64,000 nt of DNA from Clostridium sp. DL-VIII (GCF_000230835.1 NZ_CM001240.1:1992501-2056500), one strand, 5' to 3'. Counted from the first letter of the stretch, positions 19,617 through 30,138 are shown. Notes: generated by a model not told the origin, from the letters alone. Numbers and translations: made by a program.

Positions 19617-20924
19617 ATGTATAACACATATACCCTTAAAAATGGTTTGAGAGTCGTAACTGAGAAAATAGATCATTTAAAATCAATCAGTGTTGGAGTT
19701 ATGGTACAAAATGGTTCGAGAAATGAAAGCCCAGAAGTGAATGGAATATCTCATTTTATTGAGCATATGTTCTTTAAAGGAACTGATAAACGAACTTCGA
19801 AACAAGTAATGGAAGACATAGAAAATGTAGGTGGACAGATTAATGCTTTTACAAGTAAAGAAGCAACTTGTTATTATATAAAGGCATTGAATACACATTT
19901 GGATTTATCATTAGATGTTTTATCTGATATAATATTAAAAGCTAAGTTTGATCCAGAGGAAATAGAGAAGGAAAAAGGTGTAGTAATTGAAGAGATAAAT
20001 ATGAGTGAAGATTCACCAGAAGATGTTTTAGATGATGTTCATTCAAAAGTGACTTTTGGAAATACATCCTTAGGATATCCTATTTTAGGAACTATACCTT
20101 TAGTTAAATCATTTACTAGAGAAAAAATATTAAATTTTATAAGTGAAAAATATACACCTTATAATTCTGTAATATCAGTATGTGGTAAATTTGATGATAA
20201 GGAACTTGAAGATTTAATCAATAAGTATTTTGGCGGATGGAAAAGTAAGCATGAATATAAACCAGAATATGATGAATCAGCAATACAAGTTAGCTCTTCA
20301 TATGCAAAAAAAGAAATTGAGCAGCTTCACATTTCTTTAGGTTTAGAAGGATTGCCATACGGTGATGATAATAATTATTCCTTAGTGCTGCTTAACAATA
20401 TATTTGGAGGCGGGGCGTCGTCAATTCTTTTTCAAAAAGTTAGAGAAGAACTTGGACTTTGTTATTCTATAGCATCTTATCTGCAGCCGTTTCAAACAGT
20501 GGGTACGCTGAATATATATGCTGGTTTGAATAGGAATTATGGTGAAAAAGCTTTAGAGGTTATAGATAAGGAAATTTCACTATTTAGTAAAAATGGAATA
20601 ACAGAAAGACAACTTGAAATTAATAAAGAAAAAATTAAAGCTAATTATATTCTAGGTCTTGAAAGCACTAGTTCAAGAATGTTTTCTAATGCAAAGGCAT
20701 ATCTCTTTAGAAATAATATAAAGAGCCAGGAAGAAGTAATAAAAAAGATAGATGAGATAAATAAAGATAATATTCAATATGTTTTAGATAGATGTTTTAA
20801 AAAGGGAGTTTTAAATGCAGCTTATGTTGGGCAGGATGTAGAATACGAAAAATTAGACTCTATAATATTAAAAAATTCAAGGGCTTATGACAATACTAAG
20901 TATAGTAATAAGCTGAATGTATAA
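19617..20924 (+). CDS. mlpA: M16 family zinc peptidase (MlpA/YmxG-like)
   Basis: An inverzincin-type processing protease. It has 435 residues. The inverted zinc motif HFIEH is at residues 46-50, with the distal Glu region 'EKGVVIEEINMSEDSPEDV' about 75 residues later. The C-terminal M16 lobe has 'NNIFGGGASSILFQKVREELGLCYSI'. AAGGAGGG precedes the ATG. In Bacillus the homologue lies next to ymxH, exactly as here. Confidence 0.92.
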   Translation: MYNTYTLKNGLRVVTEKIDHLKSISVGVMVQNGSRNESPEVNGISHFIEHMFFKGTDKRTSKQVMEDIENVGGQINAFTSKEATCYYIKALNTHLDLSLDVLSDIILKAKFDPEEIEKEKGVVIEEINMSEDSPEDVLDDVHSKVTFGNTSLGYPILGTIPLVKSFTREKILNFISEKYTPYNSVISVCGKFDDKELEDLINKYFGGWKSKHEYKPEYDESAIQVSSSYAKKEIEQLHISLGLEGLPYGDDNNYSLVLLNNIFGGGASSILFQKVREELGLCYSIASYLQPFQTVGTLNIYAGLNRNYGEKALEVIDKEISLFSKNGITERQLEINKEKIKANYILGLESTSSRMFSNAKAYLFRNNIKSQEEVIKKIDEINKDNIQYVLDRCFKKGVLNAAYVGQDVEYEKLDSIILKNSRAYDNTKYSNKLNV

Positions 20925-21090
20925 GGTATATTAAAAAATAATAAATCCTAATATTATTCTAATCAGCCCTATAATTAAGCATTAGCATAATCTATTAAGA
21001 AAAAGTTATGAGCTGGTTATGTTTCTTCGTAGATGGCTGTACATCTCGTTAGAAACTAATTATTTCACTCCATATGCTTAAATATGTAAT

Positions 21091-21140
21091 AAAAAGCCTC
21101 CTCCTATCATATTATTTTATGAGTATTGAAGGAGGTTTTT
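21091..21140 (+). promoter_or_regulatory. Hairpin sequestering the ymxH ribosome binding site
   Basis: AAAAA-G-CCTCCT (21091-21102) can pair with AGGAGGTTTTT (21130-21140), one G bulged. An inner TCATA/TATGA stem (21107-21111 with 21118-21122) extends it. The right arm is the AAGGAGG ribosome site of ymxH and ends in a T run, so it could work as a terminator for mlpA or as a translational lock. Confidence 0.55.
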
Positions 21141-21143
21141 ATT

Positions 21144-21425
21144 ATGAGTGAAGAAAAAAAGGTTAGATATTTAAGTGATATAGAACGATATGAGCTTATA
21201 AACATAAATGATGGAGAAAAGTATGATTATTTATTAAACAACGATTTAATAATAGATGATGAAGGCAATTTTAAATACTTAATAGTTAATTTAAACGGTG
21301 GGAAATTTAACATTTTCAGCAGCAAAGACTTCTTAGAAATTCCATGGAATTGTGTAAAAAAGATTGGTGCTAAAACCATCATATTAGATGCTGACGATGA
21401 AGTAATTAAGAAAGTTAAACTGTAA
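21144..21425 (+). CDS. ymxH: YlmC/YmxH family sporulation protein (PRC-barrel)
   Basis: A 93-residue protein of the YlmC/YmxH family, a single PRC-barrel-like domain implicated in sporulation by context. An AAGGAGG site ending at 21135 fixes ATG 21144; the TTG six codons earlier lies inside that site. 'YLSDIERYELININDGEKYDYL' is the recognisable opening and '...WNCVKKIGAKTIILDADDEV' the closing part. It sits between mlpA and dapG. The dpaA-dpaB genes found between them in Bacillus are missing. Confidence 0.85.
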   Translation: MSEEKKVRYLSDIERYELININDGEKYDYLLNNDLIIDDEGNFKYLIVNLNGGKFNIFSSKDFLEIPWNCVKKIGAKTIILDADDEVIKKVKL

Positions 21426-21441
21426 ATTAGGAGGAAATTCA

Positions 21442-22638
21442 ATGAAAATAGTTGTACAGAAATTTGGAGGAACTTCAGTATCAACTGAAGAAAGTAGACA
21501 AAAAGTCATTGAGAAAGTTAAAACTGCTATTAAAGATGGATATAGCCCTGTTTTAGTTGTGTCGGCCATGGGGAGAAAAGGACAGCCTTATGCTACTGAC
21601 ACATTATTATCATTAATAGATGATAAGTTTAAGAATACAAATAAGTTAGCTCAAGATTTACTTATGTGTTGCGGAGAAACTATAAGTTCTGTAGTTATGA
21701 GTAATGATTTATATAGTGCTGGAATTGATGCAATGCCACTTACTGGAGGACAAGCGGGAATATTAACTGATAATAATTTTACAGATGCTGCTTGCATTGA
21801 AGTTAAGCCTAAGAAAATTTTAGATTTAGTATCACAAGGAAGAGTGCCAGTAGTAACAGGATTTCAAGGGATCACAGAAAATGGCTATGTGACTACATTA
21901 GGCAGAGGAGGAAGTGATACGACAGCTTCCATTTTAGGCGTTGCTCTTAAGGCTTCTGCTATAGAAATATATACTGATGTAGATGGTATTATGACAGCTG
22001 ATCCAAGAGTGGTTGAAAATGCTAATCTGATAGACGTTATAAGCTATAATGAAGTATTTCAATTTGCAGATAAAGGAGCAACTGTAATTCACCCAAAGGC
22101 TGTAGAAGTAGCTATGGAAGGAAATATTCCTATATTAATTAAAAATACTATGAGTAATTCTAAAGGAACTTTAATTAATAATTTTGGTGATAAAGGCAAC
22201 GATAAGATAATGACAGGTATAACAAGTCAAAAAAATAGGATTCAAGTTTCTATTAAAGCTTCTGATAATGAAGGAAATATTAAATATAAGAATGTATTGG
22301 ATTTAGTAGCAGCAAACAAGATAAGTTTAGATTTGATTAACATATTTCCTAAAGAACAAATTTTCACTATAAATGAAAAAGATAAAGATGTTTTAGAAAA
22401 GATTTTAGATAATGCAAATTTAAAATATAACCTAATTGAGAATTGTAGCAAAATAGCTGTTATTGGAGCTAGAATGAAGGGAATACCAGGAGTAATGGCT
22501 AAAATTATAAATGCTCTAAATGATAACAATATAGAAGTATTGCAGACAGCTGATTCACATATGACAATATGGTGTTTAGTTCACTCTAAGAATGAAAAAG
22601 AAGCAATAAATGTTTTACATAGAACCTTTAAACTTTAA
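21442..22638 (+). CDS. dapG: Aspartate kinase
   Basis: Phosphorylates aspartate, the first step of the lysine/diaminopimelate and threonine/methionine routes. It has 398 residues. The N-terminal kinase domain opens with 'VQKFGGTSV' and contains 'TTLGRGGSDTTASILG'. Two C-terminal ACT domains (about 260-398) suggest allosteric control by an amino acid. The position next to ymxH and tepA matches Bacillus dapG, the diaminopimelate-sensitive isozyme; assignment to that isozyme is by context. Confidence 0.9.
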   Translation: MKIVVQKFGGTSVSTEESRQKVIEKVKTAIKDGYSPVLVVSAMGRKGQPYATDTLLSLIDDKFKNTNKLAQDLLMCCGETISSVVMSNDLYSAGIDAMPLTGGQAGILTDNNFTDAACIEVKPKKILDLVSQGRVPVVTGFQGITENGYVTTLGRGGSDTTASILGVALKASAIEIYTDVDGIMTADPRVVENANLIDVISYNEVFQFADKGATVIHPKAVEVAMEGNIPILIKNTMSNSKGTLINNFGDKGNDKIMTGITSQKNRIQVSIKASDNEGNIKYKNVLDLVAANKISLDLINIFPKEQIFTINEKDKDVLEKILDNANLKYNLIENCSKIAVIGARMKGIPGVMAKIINALNDNNIEVLQTADSHMTIWCLVHSKNEKEAINVLHRTFKL

Positions 22639-22752
22639 GATGCAATGATAATTAGATTTATAACTCATAATTGATTAAATTATTCTTGAAAGAAATAGTG
22701 TACTTGAATGTAACAGTCAATCTTTAATATGTATTGATATATGAATAAAATA

Positions 22753-22792
22753 CCTCCTAATGTACAAAATAAAAAAAGTACAATATAGGAGG
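22753..22792 (+). promoter_or_regulatory. Hairpin sequestering the tepA ribosome binding site
   Basis: CCTCCTA (22753-22759) is the exact complement of TAGGAGG (22786-22792), the tepA ribosome site. After a small internal loop, TGTAC (22761-22765) pairs with GTACA (22778-22782), leaving a 12-nt A-rich loop. No T run follows, which argues against a terminator. Confidence 0.6.
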
Positions 22793-22801
22793 AATTATAA
22801 T

Positions 22802-23512
22802 ATGAGTAATAATCTTTTGAATAATGATAATCCAGATAAAGATGAAAATAAATCGGAGACACAAGATAAGATAGAAAATGTTAAGGAACTTGGAAACACA
22901 AATTTAGCGGCTCCTAATAAGAGAATACAAGTTTTGTCTATAATAGGGCAAATAGAAGGACATTCGGTGCTTCCACCTCAAACAAAGGCTACGAAATATG
23001 AACATATTATTCCCCAGTTAATAGATATAGAGCAAAATGAAGAAACTAAGGGTCTGCTTATAGTGCTAAATACTGTTGGAGGAGATGTTGAAGCAGGTTT
23101 AGCTATTGCTGAAATGATACATAGTATGTCTAAACCAACTGTATCAATAGTGATTGGCGGAGGACATTCAATAGGAGTGCCTCTTGCAACTTCGTCTAAA
23201 TTTTCGTTTATAACTCCATCAGCTACAATGATAGTTCATCCAGTAAGAATGAATGGTTTTGTAATAGGTGTAGCACAAACATTTGAATATTTTAAGAAGA
23301 TGCAGGAAAGAATAAATGAATTTATAGTAAGAACATCTAATATGAAGCAGGAAACATTGGAAAAATTCATGCTTCAGACAGATAATTTATTAAACGATGT
23401 AGGGACTATGCTGATTGGAAAGCAGGCCGTAGATTGTGGACTTATTGATGAAGTTGGTGGTATACATGAGGCACTAGATAAGCTTAATGAGCTTATAGGG
23501 GAAGAAGAATAA
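22802..23512 (+). CDS. tepA: ClpP-fold protease, TepA/YmfB family
   Basis: A ClpP-like serine protease of the translocation-enhancing TepA family; 236 residues from the ATG behind TAGGAGG. The first 40 residues are polar and low-complexity. The ClpP fold then shows 'IVLNTVGGDVEAGLAIAEMI' (oxyanion loop), the Ser nucleophile in 'GGGHSIGVPLATSS' and the His in 'TMIVHPVRMNG'. Gene order dapG-tepA-spoIIIE mirrors Bacillus. Its role in secretion or spore development is known only by homology. Confidence 0.87.
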   Translation: MSNNLLNNDNPDKDENKSETQDKIENVKELGNTNLAAPNKRIQVLSIIGQIEGHSVLPPQTKATKYEHIIPQLIDIEQNEETKGLLIVLNTVGGDVEAGLAIAEMIHSMSKPTVSIVIGGGHSIGVPLATSSKFSFITPSATMIVHPVRMNGFVIGVAQTFEYFKKMQERINEFIVRTSNMKQETLEKFMLQTDNLLNDVGTMLIGKQAVDCGLIDEVGGIHEALDKLNELIGEEE

Positions 23513-23603
23513 CTTGTTTATGTATGAGGTAAATAAAAAATTATTGATGCGATATATATTTTACGTCAGAAAATAAAGCATGTTTCTCTTGTAGCACTGG
23601 CTA

Positions 23604-23938
23604 TTAAGGCACAATCAAATAAATATCTAGTCCATCTGTTAGCCTATTGGCCATCAAAGGAAGCTCGACTCGCATATGCTCGCTGAGTACTCACAGAGTA
23701 AGCGACCATCATCAAATCATAGATTTGAGATATCTGCTTAACCGATTCACACAAAATCATAGATTGCACTGTGTGAAAGTTCGAGACACCAAATGCAAGA
23801 TTTGGACTCTCACTTTTGGTTTACTGCTTATCAGCAAAATACCATAATAGGCTTGCTATGATAGCACTTTGCTTCCTTGTGTGATGAAAAATACGCATAG
23901 CAACTTTGGGCTTGGTATTTTTATTTTCATGTGCCTAA
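23604..23938. mobile_element. Long copy of a GGCAYA inverted-repeat (MITE-like) family
   Basis: The left end reads TTAAGGCACAATCAAATAAATA, followed by AGTCCATCTGTTAGCCTATT (string split here for length). The right end, on the other strand, reads TTAGGCACATGAAAATA. Both match the ends of the 58-bp element at 62708-62765, so this is the same family with about 280 extra bases. The interior is a series of hairpins: TCAAATC-ATA-GATTTGA (23712-23728), TTCACAC / GTGTGAA (23746-23777) and CCAAAT-GCAAG-ATTTGG (23789-23805). No transposase is present; any mobility would need one in trans. Confidence 0.6.
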
Positions 23939-24140
23939 GGGAGCATGCTACTGATTAATTATATGAAGGCTTTAAAAGCAAGAGGTAAAAAGTGAAGTTT
24001 CTAATTCTGTAATTTGGAAAGATTAACTTTTTCATATATAGAATTCAAAAGAACATAAATACAAGGTCATTTTCTTTAAGGGTTTGAATAGACAAGTATA
24101 CAGAGTTGCCATTTTTTGAAGATGAATGAAGGTTATAGAA

Positions 24141-24170
24141 AAAAATCTATAGCCGATTTTTGTTTTTAGT
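24141..24170 (+). terminator. Weak terminator-like hairpin before spoIIIE
   Basis: AAAAATC / GATTTTT with a 7-nt loop and a following T-rich stretch. Confidence 0.35.
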
Positions 24171-24231
24171 GTTATCTTATTAAAGGAGAATGTTTATTTT
24201 GTGTAGAAATAAAGATATGAGGTGATTTAAT

Positions 24232-26646
24232 TTGGGTAGAACTAAAGGCAAACATAGCACTACAAAAGGTAAAAAAGATGAAAATATAACAAATCCTGAT
24301 ATAGTGGGCGTTGTATATATTGCTACAGGAATAATACTCGGTATAGCAATATACACCTCTTTGGCTGGAATGTTATCGTCTTTAGCACAAAAAATATCAG
24401 ATGCAGTAATTGGGGTCGGTGCGTATACATTGCCTGTTTATTTAATATATTTTGGATTCCAATATATAAAAACTAGAGGAAATATTAAATTAAACAAGAA
24501 TTTTTGGGGAATAACTATATTGGTTCTTGTTATTATGTTAACTTTCGGAATTATAAATATTCAAAGCTTAGACAATAAAGATGTTTTTATTGATAACATG
24601 AGACTAATTATAAATAATGATAATGAAAATCTGCATGGGGGATTAATCTCATATTTTATATGTTATCCACTTTATAGGGCGGTTGGAGTTGTAGGAACAT
24701 ATATAATCCTTCTTGCTTTTTCTGTAATAGCTGTAATTTTAATATTTGACATAACTTTATATGATTTAGGGTTAAAAGCATATAATAAGGGAGAAAAAAT
24801 AAGAAATATAAGAAGTAAAAAGGTAAATGAAAGAAGTGAACAGCCAAAAGCACGTGAAAGTTTCATAAATATAGTTGAGAAAGGTGAAGAGAACAGAAAG
24901 AGCCAAGATGAAAGAGAAGAATTTTTATCTAAGGTAGATAAAAAAATAAAGATTCTAGATTTTATGAAGAATTCAAATGAAATCGAAGATGAAAATGAGA
25001 TAGAGAATGAAGAACCTTTACGAGAATTAAGATCGGAGGTTTCATCAGACATTGAAATAGATAGCTTCTTGGAAAAAAATACAACAAATAATTCGCGTAA
25101 AAAAGCAAACTTAGATAATGATGTGAAGGATGTTGTAAATAAAGAAATACAAGAACATATTTTTGAGCAAAGGGAACAAAGAGAATATAGACATCCAAGT
25201 TTGGAATTGTTAAAAGCAAATTCTAGTACAAAGCTTAATAGCAGTGATAAAAAAGAATTAATAGAAAATGCAAATAAGCTTGAAGAAATTTTAGCTAATT
25301 TCGGTGTTGATGCTAAGGTAACACAAGTTACCAAAGGTCCATCTGTTACAAGATTTGAACTTCAGCCAAGTCCTGGAGTTAAGGTTAGTAAAATTGTGAA
25401 TTTGTCAGATGACATAGCCCTTGGACTTGCAGCTTCAGGGATAAGAATAGAAGCACCAATTCCAGGAAAAGCTGCTGTTGGGATAGAAGTACCAAACGGA
25501 AAGCAGACACCAGTATTCTTAAGAGAAGTATTAGAAAATGATGAATTTATTAATTCTAAGAAAAAGTTAGCTTTTTCACTTGGAAAAGATATTTCGGGGA
25601 AATGCGTTGTTGGGGATTTGACCAAAATGCCTCATACACTAATTGCAGGAGCAACAGGTTCAGGGAAAAGTGTATGCATAAATACACTCATAATAAGTCT
25701 GCTATATAAATACAATCCTGATGAAGTTAAGCTCCTTATGGTTGACCCAAAGGTTGTTGAATTAAATGTGTATAATGGAATACCACATTTATTAATTCCA
25801 GTTGTTACAGATCCTAAAAAAGCTGCAGCTGCTTTAAATTGGGCAGTAAATGAAATGACAAACAGATATAAGCTTTTTGCAGATTCTGGGGTTAGAAACA
25901 TGGAATCTTACAATGAGCTATTTAATAAAGGGATAATAGAACAAAAACTACCTTACATAGTTATAATCGTTGATGAGCTTGCTGACCTTATGATGGTATG
26001 TCCAAATGATGTGGAAGATTACATAGGAAGACTAGCGCAAATGGCTAGAGCAGCAGGTATGCATCTAGTTATAGCAACTCAAAGACCATCAGTAGATGTA
26101 ATAACAGGCGTAATTAAGGCAAATATACCATCTAGAATATCTTTTGCAGTTTCATCGCAAATCGATTCTAGAACTATCTTAGATGGATCAGGTGCAGAAA
26201 AATTATTAGGAAAAGGAGATATGTTATATTATCCAGTAGGAGAAAGCAAACCTCTTAGAGTCCAAGGATGTTTTATATCTGAAGAAGAAGTTGAACAAGT
26301 TGTATCGTTTATTAAGAGTGAACAAGGCGATATTAATTATGAAGAAGAGATAATTGATCATATTAATAATGCAGCAGATTCAAAGACTTCTGAATCAGGT
26401 GAAAAGAGTGAAGATGTAGATGAATTACTTAATGAAGTAATAAATGTTGTTGTTGAATATGGGCAGGCGTCGACTTCTTTTATTCAAAGGAAGTTCAGAA
26501 TAGGATTCAATAGAGCTTCGCGAATTATGGATCAGCTGGAGGAAAGAGGAATTATATCTGAAAAGGATGGTAGCAGACCAAGACAAGTACTTATTACAAA
26601 ACAACAACTTATAGATGATAATAATGAAGAAGATAAAGATAATTAA
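24232..26646 (+). CDS. spoIIIE: DNA translocase FtsK/SpoIIIE
   Basis: A hexameric membrane-anchored ATPase that pumps chromosomal DNA through the division or sporulation septum. It has 804 residues. There are four hydrophobic segments (about 23-185), a long charged linker (about 190-330), the alpha/beta motor with Walker A 'GATGSGKS' near residue 473 and Walker B '[12 protein letters not shown]', and a gamma winged helix (about 725-795) that reads chromosome polarity (SRS/KOPS-type). The TTG start follows a GAGGTGATT site. Position after tepA favours SpoIIIE, but FtsK and SpoIIIE cannot be separated on sequence alone. Confidence 0.93.
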   Translation: MGRTKGKHSTTKGKKDENITNPDIVGVVYIATGIILGIAIYTSLAGMLSSLAQKISDAVIGVGAYTLPVYLIYFGFQYIKTRGNIKLNKNFWGITILVLVIMLTFGIINIQSLDNKDVFIDNMRLIINNDNENLHGGLISYFICYPLYRAVGVVGTYIILLAFSVIAVILIFDITLYDLGLKAYNKGEKIRNIRSKKVNERSEQPKARESFINIVEKGEENRKSQDEREEFLSKVDKKIKILDFMKNSNEIEDENEIENEEPLRELRSEVSSDIEIDSFLEKNTTNNSRKKANLDNDVKDVVNKEIQEHIFEQREQREYRHPSLELLKANSSTKLNSSDKKELIENANKLEEILANFGVDAKVTQVTKGPSVTRFELQPSPGVKVSKIVNLSDDIALGLAASGIRIEAPIPGKAAVGIEVPNGKQTPVFLREVLENDEFINSKKKLAFSLGKDISGKCVVGDLTKMPHTLIAGATGSGKSVCINTLIISLLYKYNPDEVKLLMVDPKVVELNVYNGIPHLLIPVVTDPKKAAAALNWAVNEMTNRYKLFADSGVRNMESYNELFNKGIIEQKLPYIVIIVDELADLMMVCPNDVEDYIGRLAQMARAAGMHLVIATQRPSVDVITGVIKANIPSRISFAVSSQIDSRTILDGSGAEKLLGKGDMLYYPVGESKPLRVQGCFISEEEVEQVVSFIKSEQGDINYEEEIIDHINNAADSKTSESGEKSEDVDELLNEVINVVVEYGQASTSFIQRKFRIGFNRASRIMDQLEERGIISEKDGSRPRQVLITKQQLIDDNNEEDKDN

Positions 26647-26751
26647 ATAATAAAGTTAGATTAAGTGTGAAATTTAATTGAACATTGTGTTAATTTTTGC
26701 ATTTATAAGGAGTAATATACTAATTTTTAATGTAACATTAATAATAACAAC

Positions 26752-26781
26752 TTGTAATATGTAGTTTTTATTTGCTATAAT
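26752..26781 (+). promoter_or_regulatory. Sigma-A promoter of rimO-pgsA
   Basis: TTGTAA, an 18-base spacer and a perfect TATAAT with a TG one base upstream of the -10; 34 bases before the rimO start. Confidence 0.55.
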
Positions 26782-26814
26782 TAAAGCTATTAAAAAACAG
26801 GAGGATGCAAAAAC

Positions 26815-28212
26815 TTGATTGAAAGCAAAATAGAAATAATAAGTGAAACAGAAAAAATAAATGACTATACTTTAAGTAAGTACAAAGTTGGCATGGTAAG
26901 CTTAGGGTGTGATAAAAATAGAGTTGATTCAGAAATAATACTAGGTAAAATGAGTGATGAGTATGAAATAACAAATGATCCTAAGAAGGCAGATATAATT
27001 ATTGTAAATACATGTGGATTTATAGAAAGCGCAAAACAGGAATCAATAGATACAATTTTAGAAATGGCAGATTATAAAATAAATTATAAATGCAAACTGC
27101 TTATAGCAACAGGCTGCCTTACACAAAGATATGGAGAAGAATTAGAAAAGTTAATACCTGAAATAGATATTATGCTTGGGGTTAATGATTATAATAAAAT
27201 AAATGAAATTATAACTGATTTCATTGAAGGAAACAAGAGAGCAGCAGAGTTATTAAGTTATTCTGATGAGAATATTAACGAAGGAAAAAGAATACTTACA
27301 ACTCAAAAAGAAAGTGCATATATAAGAATTGCAGAAGGGTGTAATAATTTTTGCACATATTGTATAATTCCTAAAATAAGGGGAAAATTTAGAAGTAGGA
27401 AAATGGAAAACATTATAAATGAAGCGAAAGATTTGAGTAAAAGCGGAGTAAAAGAAATAATACTCATAGCTCAGGATACGACTTTGTATGGAAGTGATAT
27501 CTATGGAAAGAAAAGTCTTCATGTATTACTTCAAGAATTATCAAAAATTGAAGGGATTAAGTGGATTAGAGTGCTATACTGCTATCCAGAGGAAATATAC
27601 GATGAACTTATAGAAGAAATCGCAAATAATAATAAGATTGTAAAGTATTTAGATTTACCGATACAACATATAAGTGATAAGATTTTAAAGCTTATGGGAA
27701 GAAAAACAAGTAAACAAGATATAATAGATAAGATACAAAAACTTAGAAAAAACGTTCCAGAAATTGTTTTAAGAACAACTTTTATAGTGGGATTTCCAAA
27801 TGAAAATGATGATGATTTTAACGAAATCATGGAATTTTTAAAAGAATACAAACTTGATAAAGTAGGAGTATTTACTTATTCACAAGAGGAAGATACGCCA
27901 GCAGCCAAAATGGAAGGGCAGATAAGTGAGGCTGTTAAGAAAAAAAGAGAAGAAGAATTAATGATATTACAAAAAGATATTTCTGGAGAAATAAATAAAT
28001 TGAAAATTGGAAAGTTATATGATATTCTTGTTGAGGGATATAATGGTAAGTATTATTATGGGAGAAACTATGAAATGGCTCCTGATATAGATGCAAATGT
28101 ATTGTTTGAATCATCAAAAAATATAGATAATGGTGAGTTTATAAAAGTAAAGATAATTGAAAATATGGATTATGATTTAGTGGGAGTTGTTGTGGATGAA
28201 TCTTGCAAATAA
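26815..28212 (+). CDS. rimO: Ribosomal protein S12 methylthiotransferase RimO
   Basis: A radical-SAM enzyme that adds a methylthio group to an Asp of ribosomal protein S12. It has 465 residues. The N-terminal UPF0004 domain has '[17 protein letters not shown]', 'NTCGFIESA' and 'TGCLTQRYG' (three cluster Cys). The radical-SAM motif is '[13 protein letters not shown]', and the TRAM domain lies at about 390-460. The TTG start sits behind AGGAGG and gives an extension of about 22 residues before the conserved '[10 protein letters not shown]'. Its end overlaps pgsA. Confidence 0.93.
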   Translation: MIESKIEIISETEKINDYTLSKYKVGMVSLGCDKNRVDSEIILGKMSDEYEITNDPKKADIIIVNTCGFIESAKQESIDTILEMADYKINYKCKLLIATGCLTQRYGEELEKLIPEIDIMLGVNDYNKINEIITDFIEGNKRAAELLSYSDENINEGKRILTTQKESAYIRIAEGCNNFCTYCIIPKIRGKFRSRKMENIINEAKDLSKSGVKEIILIAQDTTLYGSDIYGKKSLHVLLQELSKIEGIKWIRVLYCYPEEIYDELIEEIANNNKIVKYLDLPIQHISDKILKLMGRKTSKQDIIDKIQKLRKNVPEIVLRTTFIVGFPNENDDDFNEIMEFLKEYKLDKVGVFTYSQEEDTPAAKMEGQISEAVKKKREEELMILQKDISGEINKLKIGKLYDILVEGYNGKYYYGRNYEMAPDIDANVLFESSKNIDNGEFIKVKIIENMDYDLVGVVVDESCK

Positions 28213-28786
28213 GTTAACCCTAATTAGAATAGTTTTGGTTCCTGTATTTTTAATATTTATAGCCGTGAGAGATATACCTTATGGTAGTTTTATAGCTACA
28301 TTTATATTCATTTTAGCTTCATTAACTGATAAGCTTGATGGGTATATTGCTAGAAGTAGGAATCAAATAACAAATTTTGGAAAATTTATGGATCCTTTAG
28401 CAGACAAATTATTAGTTACAGCGGCTTTAATCTCTTTGGTTGAAGTGCATGTGGTACCATCATGGGCAGCAGTTGTTATAATCGCCCGTGAATTTGCAGT
28501 TTCAGGCTTAAGATCAATAGCAGCAGCACAAGGAAGAGTTATAGCAGCGAGCTGGTGGGGAAAAATAAAAACAGTTATTCAAATAATAGCAATAATTTTA
28601 TTATTATTAAAAATAAACATACATGATGCAAAATTATTGAATATTTTTACAATAGATAATTACTACTTAAAAAAATTCTTTGTCATAGTGCCTACAGTAG
28701 CTCTTATGCTTGCGGTTATTGTAACATTAATTTCTGGCTATGACTATTTTAAGAAGAATAAAGAAGCCGTTTCTTATGATAAGTAG
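28196..28786 (+). CDS. pgsA: CDP-diacylglycerol-glycerol-3-phosphate 3-phosphatidyltransferase
   Basis: Makes phosphatidylglycerophosphate from CDP-diacylglycerol (the CdsA product). It has 196 residues and is a membrane protein. The CDP-alcohol phosphotransferase signature D-G-x2-A-R-x8-G-x3-D-x3-D is visible as '[29 protein letters not shown]'-like sequence (about residues 46-75, split across the motif). ATG 28196 is preferred; it overlaps the rimO end by 17 bases. A strong terminator follows. Confidence 0.94.
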   Translation: MNLANKLTLIRIVLVPVFLIFIAVRDIPYGSFIATFIFILASLTDKLDGYIARSRNQITNFGKFMDPLADKLLVTAALISLVEVHVVPSWAAVVIIAREFAVSGLRSIAAAQGRVIAASWWGKIKTVIQIIAIILLLLKINIHDAKLLNIFTIDNYYLKKFFVIVPTVALMLAVIVTLISGYDYFKKNKEAVSYDK

Positions 28787-28860
28787 AAGCTATAGCTAAA
28801 AATATGAAAAAATAAAAATTTTATGTTTAAGAATATATAAAATTGGATATAAATTAAATG

Positions 28861-28894
28861 GTTCCTTCTTTAACAGTTAAAGAAGGGACTTTTT
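28861..28894 (+). terminator. Intrinsic terminator after pgsA
   Basis: A stem of about 13 bp built on CCTTCTTTAA / TTAAAGAAGG with a 3-nt loop, then TTTTT. Confidence 0.93.
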
Positions 28895-28975
28895 ATAAGG
28901 TGCATTCAAAAAAATAGCAGAGTAGCTTGCATATTTTACACTATTATTTTCTTTGTATATGCCTAGAATTAATTA

Positions 28976-29004
28976 TTGACTATAGTTTAGAATTAATTTA
29001 TAAT
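28976..29004 (+). promoter_or_regulatory. Sigma-A promoter of recA
   Basis: TTGACT, a 17-base spacer and TATAAT, 42 bases ahead of the recA ATG. Very close to consensus. Confidence 0.75.
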
Positions 29005-29011
29005 AAATACA

Positions 29012-29023
29012 GAACATAAGTTC
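29012..29023 (+). promoter_or_regulatory. LexA/DinR SOS box at recA
   Basis: GAACATAAGTTC matches the Gram-positive GAAC-N4-GTTC operator exactly. It starts 8 bases after the -10, so LexA bound there would cover the transcription start. Confidence 0.8.
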
Positions 29024-29046
29024 GATAGAAGGGAGCTATTAGTATT

Positions 29047-30138
29047 ATGGGAAATATAAATGCAGAAAAGTTAAAAGCAATTGAAAGTGCTATGAGTCAT
29101 ATAGAAAAACAATTTGGTAAAGGTTCAGTAATGAAATTGGGTGATCATAATATTTCTAATATGGATGCTATATCAACTGGATGCCTAGATTTAGATATAG
29201 CCCTTGGAATTGGTGGAGTACCTAAAGGAAGAATTATTGAAATTTATGGACCAGAAAGTTCAGGTAAAACTACAATTGCACTTAGTATAGCAGCAGAATC
29301 ACAAAAAAAAGGCGGAGCTGTAGGATATATAGATGCTGAACATGCATTAGATCCTAGCTATGCCCAAAAACTTGGTGTGGATGTTGATAGTTTAATAATC
29401 TCTCAGCCTGATACAGGAGAGCAAGGACTTGAAATTGCAGAAGCTCTAGTTCGTTCTGGCGCAATTGATGTTTTAGTAGTAGACTCTGTTGCCGCGTTAG
29501 TACCAAAAGCTGAAATTGAAGGAGAAATGGGAGATTCGCATATTGGGCTTCAAGCAAGACTTATGTCTCAAGCCTTAAGAAAACTTGCAGGAACAATAAA
29601 TAAGACTAATTGTGTTGCTATATTTATTAATCAGTTAAGAGAAAAAGTAGGAGTAATGTTTGGATCTCCAGAAACAACAACTGGAGGAAGAGCATTAAAA
29701 TTCTATGCATCAGTGCGACTTGATATTAGAAGAATAGATTCAATAAAACAAGGTGATGCGATAATCGGTAACAGAACAAGAATAAAGGTAACTAAAAATA
29801 AAGTAGCACCACCATTTAAACAAGCAGAGTTTGATATTATGTACAATGAAGGTATTTCAAGATATGGAAATATCGTAGATGTTGGAGTAAAGGAAGAGAT
29901 AGTTCAAAAAAGCGGCGCTTGGTTTTCTTATAATGATATAAGATTAGGCCAAGGAAGAGAAAATGCTAAGTTGTATTTAAAGGAAAATCCAGAAATAGCG
30001 TTAGATATAGAAAATCAAATTAGAGAAAAATATAATCTTCCACCTGCAGAATTGATTAAAATAAACAAATCAGAAGAAAAAATCGAGAATGCTAATGATG
30101 AGATAAGTGAAAGTATTGAAGAGAAAGTAGAAAAATAA
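29047..30138 (+). CDS. recA: Recombinase RecA
   Basis: Strand-exchange ATPase and LexA co-protease. It has 363 residues, slightly longer than E. coli RecA because of an acidic C-terminal tail. Walker A 'GPESSGKT' at residues 68-75, '[10 protein letters not shown]'-type Walker B (here '[19 protein letters not shown]'), L1/L2 loops and '[21 protein letters not shown]' are intact. GAAGGGAG ribosome site. A consensus promoter and a SOS operator precede it. Confidence 0.97.
   Translation: MGNINAEKLKAIESAMSHIEKQFGKGSVMKLGDHNISNMDAISTGCLDLDIALGIGGVPKGRIIEIYGPESSGKTTIALSIAAESQKKGGAVGYIDAEHALDPSYAQKLGVDVDSLIISQPDTGEQGLEIAEALVRSGAIDVLVVDSVAALVPKAEIEGEMGDSHIGLQARLMSQALRKLAGTINKTNCVAIFINQLREKVGVMFGSPETTTGGRALKFYASVRLDIRRIDSIKQGDAIIGNRTRIKVTKNKVAPPFKQAEFDIMYNEGISRYGNIVDVGVKEEIVQKSGAWFSYNDIRLGQGRENAKLYLKENPEIALDIENQIREKYNLPPAELIKINKSEEKIENANDEISESIEEKVEK

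Larger units (their letters stand above)
23513..24231. other. 719-bp gap between tepA and spoIIIE
   Basis: No gene is supported. About half is the inverted-repeat element at 23604-23938. The right part (23940-24230) is plain AT-rich DNA with one weak terminator-like hairpin near 24141-24170. A 66-codon open frame inside the element follows its palindromes and has no ribosome site. Confidence 0.7.

Noticed and set aside
23700..23810. Possible CRISPR-like short repeats (AAATCATAGATTT and similar)
   Set aside because: The units are self-complementary hairpins of differing sequence without constant repeat length or spacers; no cas genes nearby.
23647..23847. 66-codon open frame in the tepA-spoIIIE gap
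   Set aside because: Lies wholly inside the hairpin-rich repeat element, has no ribosome site and its residues follow the palindromes.
24672..25334. 220-codon minus-strand frame opposite spoIIIE
   Set aside because: Ser/Leu/Phe-rich antisense translation of the charged linker of SpoIIIE; no ribosome site.
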